A DNA stretch of 13,145 nt from NCBI GenBank assembly GCA_965369635.1, contig CBDURC010000070.1, forward strand, positions 1 to 13,145. The letters run 5' to 3'. Below, piece by piece: positions 1-5,524 of the stretch. Position numbers and translations under genes: made by a program. The DNA is from UBA3071 sp965369635 (lineage in GTDB: Bacteria > Chloroflexota > Anaerolineae > UBA3071). The notes under the pieces are model-generated. The model saw nothing but the letters and a program-made list of their open reading frames with translations. It did not search any database and had not been told where the DNA came from. Position 1 is the first letter of the stretch; each line of letters begins with the position of its first letter.

Positions 1-53
1 GCCGCACAAGCCGCCCCCGGGACGGGGGCTGGGAGCATAGGCTGAGTAGTAAC
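1..53 (+). repeat. Left copy of 53-nt direct repeat (3' end of HEARO/omega-RNA-like element)
   Basis: This stretch matches 9142-9194 in the same orientation with only two mismatches (positions 23 and 47). It contains a GC hairpin, GCCCCC at 13-18 and GGGGGC at 24-29 with a 5-nt loop; one mismatch falls in that loop. It ends in GGCTGAGTAGTAAC. Only the 3' part is in the window, because the window starts here. No nuclease gene follows. The family assignment rests on the fuller right-hand copy. Confidence 0.6.
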
Positions 54-73
54 CCAAGAAAGGTCAAAAACCA

Positions 74-142
74 TCAGCGGATTAAGCGGAAAAAGCGGAA
101 AAGAAAAGGGACAAAATCAGCTCAATCCGCTTAATCCGCTGA
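74..142. repeat. Inverted repeat, 17-bp perfect arms
   Basis: Arms at 74-90 and 126-142 are exact reverse complements, built on the core AGCGGATTAAGCGG, around an A-rich 35-nt loop. A T6 run lies at 152-157, nine bases after the right arm, so weak terminator activity is possible. The arms resemble dispersed repeats rather than a designed terminator. Confidence 0.7.
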
Positions 143-172
143 CGATCCTAGGTTTTTTCAGAGGAGTCGTAT

Positions 173-197
173 CACGCATCACGTTTCACGTTTCACG
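173..197 (+). repeat. 25-bp dispersed repeat, copy 1
   Basis: It contains the tandem core CACGTTTCACGTTTCACG and is identical to 2042-2066. It abuts the Shine-Dalgarno (GGAGG, 197-201) of the first gene. A diverged reverse-orientation copy lies near 8695-8715. Confidence 0.75.
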
Positions 198-205
198 GAG
201 GGACC

Positions 206-1177
206 ATGTCCTGTTCCATCTCCTCCTGCCCCCATTGGTCCGAGGCGGCCGCGGGGTGCACCCTGGGAGAGCCGGGCAAACAGCCCGCTGCTCCGCCCGG
301 TCAGCCCCCCGGCGGCAGCCTGGTCCTGGCCTCGCTGGAGATCGGCAAGGTCCTGGCCGACCGCGACCGGGTGGCTTTTCGCGCCCAGGGCACCTGCATG
401 TACCCCACCGTGCGGCCCGGCGATGTGCTGCAACTCCAATCCCGCACGGTAGAAGAGATCGTCGTGGGCGACATCGCCGTCTGCCGGCGGCCCGGCTACC
501 TGTTCGGACATCGCACCATCGGCAAGGGCGTGAACGACGGGAGACCCTACATCGTTACCCGGCCAGATAGGACCAGGCAGGGCGACGACGGCCCGACCTA
601 CGACGAGCATGTGCTGGGGATCGTGACGGCCATCGAGCGGGGAGGGCAGCCGGTGCAGACTGATCCCAAGCAGTATCCCTGGCCGGTGCGGCTCTACCTG
701 GCCGGACGTCTGGCATGGGTTGAGTATCGCTTTGCGGCCCGAAACTGGCTCATTGCGGCGCTGACTCGGGTGCAGCGCAGCGCTGGCTACCAGCGTGCGG
801 CCCGGCCCTTGTTGGCTTCCGGGCGCGCCAACGTCTCCTACGTCGTGCGGCTGCCGCTCCGGGCCAGGCAGACGCACGATCTCTACCGCCCCCTGCCGCC
901 CGAAGAGTTCGACGTTGCGGACCTGACGTGGCAAGGCCGCCCGGTGAACTGCTGGACGCTGGCGCTTCATCTGATGAACGGAGACCGCCAGCCGGCGGCC
1001 TGGGCGACGTTTGTCCTGCGGCCGCCGGAATGTCCCCACGCCGGCTGGTGGGTAGATGACCTGCAAGTGAGAGTGCGCTACCGGGGCGCTGGTTTGGCAG
1101 CGGATCTCATCAGCAAGGCCGAGGAGATCCTGGCCCGTGGCGGAACCACGCTGCAGAGGAGCGAGGAACGGGAATGA
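206..1177 (+). CDS. S24/S26 signal-peptidase-like protein with truncated GNAT-like C-terminus
   Basis: The 323-aa protein has a peptidase S24/S26-like core at about residues 45-145. The box G62-T-C-M-Y-P67 followed by RPGD matches the signal peptidase I/LexA nucleophile box, but the usual serine is cysteine (C64). A GHR motif with H102 fits the histidine of SipW-type peptidases. No N-terminal membrane anchor precedes it; the first 40 residues are proline-rich with C3, C8, H10 and C18. Residues 283-312 resemble GNAT motif A (R291-Y-R-G-A-G296), but the protein ends soon after, lacking the later GNAT strands. The ATG has a GGAGG site 4 nt upstream. The stop overlaps the sulfotransferase start (ATGA), so the two are probably translationally coupled. 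A role in trimming an exported peptide is inferred from neighbours. The protein may be catalytically altered. Confidence 0.7.
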   Translation: MSCSISSCPHWSEAAAGCTLGEPGKQPAAPPGQPPGGSLVLASLEIGKVLADRDRVAFRAQGTCMYPTVRPGDVLQLQSRTVEEIVVGDIAVCRRPGYLFGHRTIGKGVNDGRPYIVTRPDRTRQGDDGPTYDEHVLGIVTAIERGGQPVQTDPKQYPWPVRLYLAGRLAWVEYRFAARNWLIAALTRVQRSAGYQRAARPLLASGRANVSYVVRLPLRARQTHDLYRPLPPEEFDVADLTWQGRPVNCWTLALHLMNGDRQPAAWATFVLRPPECPHAGWWVDDLQVRVRYRGAGLAADLISKAEEILARGGTTLQRSEERE

Positions 1178-2034
1178 GGAATGACCTCATATCCTCACTG
1201 AAACGCTTCATTCCGGTCACGATCAAGAACAGCTTCAAGACAAGTCCGTTCTTCGTCAGATACCGCTCAAGTTCCACCAACGTGTATCATTGCTCCGTCT
1301 ATCGGACTGGCAGTCAGTGGATAAGGAGAATACTATCCGACCTGCGGGTATGCCGGTATTGCGGTCTCTTGCACGAGTTTCACGTTCAGAGAATATTCGG
1401 CACCGCCGAGCGGCCCGATCGGACGCTCACTGACGAATTCCCGTACACAGAGCCATTCCCTGAACGCAGGATCGTGACCCTCTATGCCAGCTATGAGAAC
1501 TATCTCCGTATCCCCAAACCGGAGAACTACAAGACCTTCTTTGTCTTTCGTGACCCACGAGACATCGTCGTCTCCCACTATTTCGCTTCCAGGCGCGACG
1601 CCCAGCGGTTGAAGAGCAGCGATCACTATCGGAAACTGGCCCATCCTGATGAGGGCATTCCCTTCATGATAGACAATCTGGAACGTATGGGGCTGTTCTC
1701 CTCGCTGCGTTCCTGGGCTTCGGTGCCCAAAGACGACCCGAATGTGCTGCTGCTTCGCTTTGAAGAACTGATAGGCCCCCGACAATTCGAAATGTTCAAG
1801 GGGCTTTTGGCACATTGTGACATTGCCATACCAGACAAAGTGCTGCAGAGCGTGCTGGAAGCTCATAGTTTCAGAGTATTGGCCGGCGGCAGACAGCCCG
1901 GGGAAGAAGATACCGCTTCTCACTACAGAAAGGGAATAGCCGGGGACTGGAGAAACCACTTCACAGATGAGCACGTGGAGAGATTCAAGGCCGTCACCAA
2001 CGACCTGGTTACCCTCCTCGGCTACGAATGGTGA
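1174..2034 (+). CDS. Sulfotransferase (PAPS-dependent, Sulfotransfer_1-like)
   Basis: The 286-aa protein carries the three PAPS-binding landmarks of cytosolic-type sulfotransferases. These are a 5'-phosphosulfate loop variant YRTGSQW (43-49), the 3'-phosphate motif FRDPRDIVVSHY with R126 and S134, and RKGIAGDW (252-259) near the C-terminus. It should transfer sulfate from PAPS to a hydroxyl or amine; the acceptor cannot be read from sequence. The length is normal and no signal peptide is evident. The start overlaps the upstream stop as ATGA. Base composition is visibly lower in GC in its first third than the flanking genes, which suggests separate acquisition. With a radical SAM maturase and exporter nearby it may decorate a peptide, glycan or lipid. 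Confidence 0.88.
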   Translation: MRNDLISSLKRFIPVTIKNSFKTSPFFVRYRSSSTNVYHCSVYRTGSQWIRRILSDLRVCRYCGLLHEFHVQRIFGTAERPDRTLTDEFPYTEPFPERRIVTLYASYENYLRIPKPENYKTFFVFRDPRDIVVSHYFASRRDAQRLKSSDHYRKLAHPDEGIPFMIDNLERMGLFSSLRSWASVPKDDPNVLLLRFEELIGPRQFEMFKGLLAHCDIAIPDKVLQSVLEAHSFRVLAGGRQPGEEDTASHYRKGIAGDWRNHFTDEHVERFKAVTNDLVTLLGYEW

Positions 2035-2041
2035 ATCCATC

Positions 2042-2066
2042 CACGCATCACGTTTCACGTTTCACG
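2042..2066 (+). repeat. 25-bp dispersed repeat, copy 2
   Basis: It is an exact copy of 173-197 and begins 8 bases after the sulfotransferase stop codon. The two copies therefore bracket the peptidase-like and sulfotransferase pair in direct orientation. Confidence 0.75.
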
Positions 2067-2123
2067 CCTGAGTGGGGCAGTGTTGCGCAGGCCTGATTCA
2101 TCTTCTTCTCTTGATCGTGATTT

Positions 2124-2234
2124 GGGTGCGTTTCAAATGGGTTGATACCATCGTAGCATAGCCCCTTGTCGGCGTTCCTCCTTAATTACCAACGGGCACA
2201 AGGCCCTATGCTACAACCGAAATCAAACACACCC
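2124..2234. repeat. Long imperfect inverted repeat upstream of the operon promoter
   Basis: Outer arms are GGGTGCGTTT (2124-2133) and AAACACACCC (2225-2234). Inner arms are GTAGCATAGCCCCTTGT (2153-2169) and ACAAGGCCCTATGCTAC (2198-2214), with two mismatches. The element fills most of the 265-bp gap between the sulfotransferase and the antitoxin gene. It looks like a miniature palindromic element. It ends 15 bp before the -35 box and could also separate the two transcription units. Confidence 0.65.
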
Positions 2235-2249
2235 TTGTGATTTGCGTAC

Positions 2250-2278
2250 TTGTCGGCTGACAGGAAGTCGTTTATAAT
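2250..2278 (+). promoter_or_regulatory. Sigma-70-type promoter for the antitoxin/radical SAM operon
   Basis: A -35 box TTGTCG (2250-2255, 4/6 to consensus) is followed by an exact 17-bp spacer and a perfect -10 box TATAAT (2273-2278). Predicted transcription starts near 2285, giving a short leader with the strong site AAGGAGG (2289-2295) before ATG 2300. A small inverted repeat TGTC-N4-GACA (2251-2262) overlaps the -35 edge. It could be an operator for the ribbon-helix-helix protein encoded next, but it is too short to be convincing. Confidence 0.7.
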
Positions 2279-2299
2279 GAGGTTGCACAAGGAGGTACT

Positions 2300-2581
2300 A
2301 TGGCAAACGACGCTAATGTGGGCAGCATTCCCAAGTCACGCTCTATCAAAGAGATGGGCGAGTTCTGGGATACCCATGACGCGGCCGACTTTGATGACCA
2401 AACCCACGAGGTTGAAATCAGCTTTGACCTCCGCTCGCGCCGCCACTACATCGCCATTGACCCCGATTTGCTGACCCGCTTGCGGGCACTGGCCCGTGCC
2501 CGTGGCTTGAGCACGGAGAGTCTGGCGAATCTCTGGCTGCAGGAGCATGTGCTAATACAGGAGAGCAGTGTCCTGAGTTGA
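2300..2581 (+). CDS. CopG/BrnA-type ribbon-helix-helix antitoxin-like protein (orphan)
   Basis: The 93-aa protein has the layout of CopG-type antitoxins of the PF12441/BrnA kind. There is a SIKEMGEFWDTHDAADF segment (about residues 15-31), a central basic stretch, a short strand with HYIAIDPDLLTRL, and a two-helix ending (ARARGLSTESLANLWLQEH) typical of ribbon-helix-helix DNA binders. Such antitoxins bind DNA as dimers and repress their own promoter. The partner toxin (a BrnT/DUF4258-like protein of about 90 aa) normally sits beside it, but I find no such reading frame on either side. It has the best Shine-Dalgarno in the window and its own promoter, and it is the first gene of the following operon. 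A regulator role for the operon is inference. Confidence 0.75.
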   Translation: MANDANVGSIPKSRSIKEMGEFWDTHDAADFDDQTHEVEISFDLRSRRHYIAIDPDLLTRLRALARARGLSTESLANLWLQEHVLIQESSVLS

Positions 2582-2625
2582 TCGAAGGGCAGCTACTCAA
2601 TCAGCGCTCGCTGGAGGTAGTCACC

Positions 2626-3858
2626 ATGAGCAAATCCTTCATTTCCTCCGCCGAGATACAAGACTTCTCCCTCTGGGACAAGATGAAGGCCCGGCGAGTC
2701 CCCTTCTCCTTCGACCTAGAGATCACCGCTCGCTGCAACAACGATTGCCGGCACTGCTACATCAACCTGCCGGCTGGGGACCAGGCAGCCAAAGCCAAAG
2801 AACTCACGGTGGATGAAATCGGCGACATCGCCGACCAGGCCGTGGCCCTGGGGGCCATGTGGTGCCTGATCACCGGCGGCGAGCCGCTGCTGCGCCCGGA
2901 CTTCGCCGACATCTACATGCTGCTCAAGCGCAAGGGGCTTCTGCTCTCCGTCTTCACCAACGGTTGCCTGATCAACGAGGAGCACATGCGGCTGTTCCAG
3001 CGCTATCCGCCACGGGACATTGAGGTCTCCGTCTACGGGGTGACGAAGCAGACCTACGAACGGGTGACGCGCCGGCCTGGCTCGTTTGCCGCCTTTGTGA
3101 GAGGGTTGGATCTCCTGCTGGACAGCGGGGTCAGGGTGCGCTTCAAGGCCATGGCCCTGCGCTCCAACCTGCACGAGATGGACGAGATTGCCCGCTTCTG
3201 CCGGGAGCGGACTAAGGACTACTTCCGCTTCGATCCGCAGTTGCACCTGCGCTTCGATGGCGATCCGGCCCGCAATGAGGAGATCCGGTCAGAACGGCTC
3301 TCGCCTGAAGAGATCGTTGCTCTGGAGCGGGCGGACCCGGAGCGATTCCAGGCGCTGGAAAAGGGGTGCGACAAGCTGATCTTGTCCGAGCGATTGTCCT
3401 ACGACGAGTGCATGGCCTGCGGTGAACGAGATAGTTGCGACAAGTTCGAGCCTTTCACCCGTCTGTTCGGCTGCGGCGCCGGCAGCGGCAGCTTCAACGT
3501 CAGTTACGACGGTTGTTTCCGGCTCTGCTCCTCGCTCTGGGCGCCAGAGACGGTTTACGACCTGCGCCAGGGCAACTTGCGCGAGGCCTGGGAGAAGCAC
3601 ATCCCTCGCGTGCGGGCCATGCGTACCGAGAATGTCGCATTGCTCAAGAGCTGCAAGTCCTGTCCGTACGTCAACCTCTGCCTGTGGTGTCCGGCCCACG
3701 CCTACCTGGAGACGGGGGACATGGAGGGGGAGGTGCCCTACTTCTGTGCGGTGGCTCATGCGCGGGCGGAGATGTTGAACCCCCATCCCCATCACCAAAA
3801 CCGTCCTTCTCCGCGAGCGGGGAGAGGGTCGGGGAGTGGGGTGAGGGAGAGCGCGTAG
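2626..3858 (+). CDS. Radical SAM/SPASM peptide maturase-like protein
   Basis: The start is ATG 2626 with GGAGGT at 2613-2618; a frame-open TTG at 2578 lacks such a site. The 410-aa protein has the SAM-cluster motif C37-N-N-D-C41-R-H-C44 followed by Y45, and GGEP at 84-87. A cysteine-rich C-terminal region follows (C262, C265, C271, C283, C297, C301, C343, C346, C352, C355, C374), including CxxCx5CxxC, as in SPASM proteins with auxiliary iron-sulfur clusters. SPASM enzymes mostly modify ribosomal peptides or activate sulfatase-type proteins. No precursor or PqqD-like recognition domain is seen here, so the substrate is unknown. Residues 386-410 are low-complexity sequence encoded by a palindromic repeat, so the original C-terminus probably lay near residue 385. 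The Wzz gene starts 24 bp after the stop. Confidence 0.88.
   Translation: MSKSFISSAEIQDFSLWDKMKARRVPFSFDLEITARCNNDCRHCYINLPAGDQAAKAKELTVDEIGDIADQAVALGAMWCLITGGEPLLRPDFADIYMLLKRKGLLLSVFTNGCLINEEHMRLFQRYPPRDIEVSVYGVTKQTYERVTRRPGSFAAFVRGLDLLLDSGVRVRFKAMALRSNLHEMDEIARFCRERTKDYFRFDPQLHLRFDGDPARNEEIRSERLSPEEIVALERADPERFQALEKGCDKLILSERLSYDECMACGERDSCDKFEPFTRLFGCGAGSGSFNVSYDGCFRLCSSLWAPETVYDLRQGNLREAWEKHIPRVRAMRTENVALLKSCKSCPYVNLCLWCPAHAYLETGDMEGEVPYFCAVAHARAEMLNPHPHHQNRPSPRAGRGSGSGVRESA
3781..3847. repeat. Palindromic C-rich/G-rich repeat forming the 3' end of the radical SAM gene
   Basis: C-rich sequence (3781-3796) is mirrored by G-rich sequence (3834-3847). An inner hairpin CCTTCTCCGC (3805-3814) pairs imperfectly with GCGGGGAGAGG (3817-3827). 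It lies inside the reading frame and encodes the last residues of the protein (Pro/His/Gly/Arg/Ser-rich). The stop codon lies just after it. Confidence 0.6.
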
Positions 3859-3882
3859 ATATGGTTTGCATCGGGAGGTGAT

Positions 3883-5346
3883 ATGGAAAACGAAGTTGAG
3901 CAGCGACCGCAGGTGATGGAAAGCCACTATGAACGGCAGCAACAGGCCATGGCAGGCGGCGATTGGCTATGGCCGTACATCCAGGCGTTGATGAAGTACT
4001 GGTGGCTCATCGTTCTGGGCACGGTATTGGCAGCCCTAGCCGCACTGCCCACCAGCCTGTCTGTGACCCCAGTGTACGAAGCCACCGCCGGCGTGCTGAT
4101 CGCTGGCCAGCGCAGCCGAATCACGCTTGATCCGCGCTTTCAGACCATCGAAGACGTCGGGGGCACCGGCTACAACACTTATGTGGGTCAGCAGGCCCAC
4201 CGTACGGCTCTGGTGGCCCTGGTGCGCAACGGGGCCATCGCCGATCGCGTCTCCGAGCTGCTGAAGGGCGAATTGGACGAGGAAGAGCGGCGTCCCGCCC
4301 AACTGCTGAACATGGTGAGTGGAACCCTCAGTGAGGCAGGCGGGCCTGTTTCGTCGCAGGCATCAGGCAGTGATCTCATCGGGATCACGGTGAGGTCCGG
4401 CGATCCGGCCAAGGCCGCCCGGATCGCCGACGTGTGGGCCGAAGAGTACGTAGACTACGTGAATCAGCTATACGGCCAACAGTCCGGGTCCTATGCGTCG
4501 ATTCAGGAACAGGCGGTTCCGGCCCAGGCAGCGTATGAGCAGGCAGAGGATACGTTGCTGACCTTCATGAGCAACGAGGATCGGGTAGTTGAGCTAGAGC
4601 AACTCATTGACCAAAAGGAGAGGGTGATCACAGGCACACTCACCGTCTTCAGACACCAGATAGACGAGAAACGGGACGATCTCTCGCGGGCTTACGCGCG
4701 CAAGGCCAAATTCGAGCGCCTGCTGCGCGACGCGCGGGGCCTGCGCGCCCAGATGGTTGAAGGCGAGTCAGGCAGCAGTGACCAATTGGCCCTCATGCTG
4801 CTGAAGGCCGAGGCCTTTGCCTCTTCCGCCGGCCTGCCGGGGGAGCTGCACGTGCAGATCGCAGCCAATGACGGAGCGGTTCGGCCGCCCGAGATGGATG
4901 CTTTCATCAGCGTGCTGGAGGCGGAACTGTCTCAGGCTGAGGAGGATATCCAGGCGTTTTCCGCGACCCTGTTGGCTGGCGAGGTGAAGTCGAATTCCAT
5001 CAGCGGAGAGGTCACCAAGTTACAGGTTGAGGCGCGCCAACTGCGGGCTCAGAAGGAGACCATCGCTGCGCAGTTGAAGGAGCTCACCCGGTCCCGCGAT
5101 CAGGCATGGGATACCTACAGTACGCTGCGGGTGAAAGAGGACGAGTTGCATATCGCCTTGGAGACGACGGGCATGGAAGTGCGCTTCGCGGCACCGGCCG
5201 TGGAACCCATGGCACCGACAAACATCCGCACGTCCACCAACATCGGCTTGGCAGCCGTGGCTGGCTTCATGCTGGCGACCGGCGCGGCTTTCTTGCTCCA
5301 CTACCTTTCGAGTACGAGGTCTCTGCATCGGCCAGCGAGCCCGTGA
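3883..5346 (+). CDS. Wzz-type polysaccharide chain-length determinant (co-polymerase)
   Basis: The 487-aa protein has the two-helix topology of polysaccharide co-polymerases. A first membrane helix lies at about residues 39-58, a long mostly helical and coiled-coil extracytoplasmic part at about 60-450, and a second helix at about 454-474 with a short tail. The proline-containing stretch just before the second helix (AVEPMAPTNIR) fits the Wzz/Wzc family. It has no C-terminal tyrosine-kinase domain. The ATG is preceded by GGGAGGTG (3873-3880). Family members set the length of O-antigen, capsule or exopolysaccharide chains with a Wzy polymerase and Wzx flippase, neither of which is in the window. 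Its place between a radical SAM maturase and an ABC exporter is unusual and suggests a surface glycan product or an anchoring role. Confidence 0.8.
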   Translation: MENEVEQRPQVMESHYERQQQAMAGGDWLWPYIQALMKYWWLIVLGTVLAALAALPTSLSVTPVYEATAGVLIAGQRSRITLDPRFQTIEDVGGTGYNTYVGQQAHRTALVALVRNGAIADRVSELLKGELDEEERRPAQLLNMVSGTLSEAGGPVSSQASGSDLIGITVRSGDPAKAARIADVWAEEYVDYVNQLYGQQSGSYASIQEQAVPAQAAYEQAEDTLLTFMSNEDRVVELEQLIDQKERVITGTLTVFRHQIDEKRDDLSRAYARKAKFERLLRDARGLRAQMVEGESGSSDQLALMLLKAEAFASSAGLPGELHVQIAANDGAVRPPEMDAFISVLEAELSQAEEDIQAFSATLLAGEVKSNSISGEVTKLQVEARQLRAQKETIAAQLKELTRSRDQAWDTYSTLRVKEDELHIALETTGMEVRFAAPAVEPMAPTNIRTSTNIGLAAVAGFMLATGAAFLLHYLSSTRSLHRPASP

Positions 5347-5382
5347 GCTGTCGCTCCGCTCACGTAGGAATGACATCTGATC

Positions 5383-5471
5383 TGTCATTGCGAAGGGCCG
5401 GAGGCCCTGAAGCAATCTCCCCATGGGCTGGAGTGGAGATTGCTTCGTCGCTACCGCCCCTCACAGTGACA
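5383..5471. repeat. Palindromic intergenic repeat (GAAGCAATCTCC type)
   Basis: Inner arms GAAGCAATCTCC (5409-5420) and GGAGATTGCTTC (5435-5446) are perfect 12-bp complements. Outer arms around TGTCATTGCG (5383-5392) and AGTGACA (5465-5471) pair with a few mismatches. The element fills most of the Wzz-ABC gap. It contains an ATG (5423) that opens the ABC reading frame but has no ribosome site, so it is an unlikely start. As RNA it could form a long hairpin that lowers or protects downstream expression. Confidence 0.75.
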
Positions 5472-5524
5472 GACCGGATGTACAAACACCTGGCCGCCAA
5501 CACCCAAGAGAGAGACACTATCTG

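Noticed and set aside
74..157. Intrinsic terminator of an upstream gene
   Set aside because: The stem has a 35-nt loop and the T-run is separated by nine bases, unlike a typical terminator; a repeat element is more likely.
179..1066. 295-aa minus-strand open frame opposite the peptidase-like gene
   Set aside because: High GC keeps the opposite strand open. It has no motifs, and the plus strand has a proper start site and family boxes.
1333..2058. 241-aa minus-strand open frame opposite the sulfotransferase
   Set aside because: The plus frame has all PAPS-binding motifs; the reverse frame has none of any family.
2250..2474. 74-aa open frame starting in the -35 region
   Set aside because: Its start lies upstream of the predicted transcription start, and it overlaps the better supported antitoxin frame.
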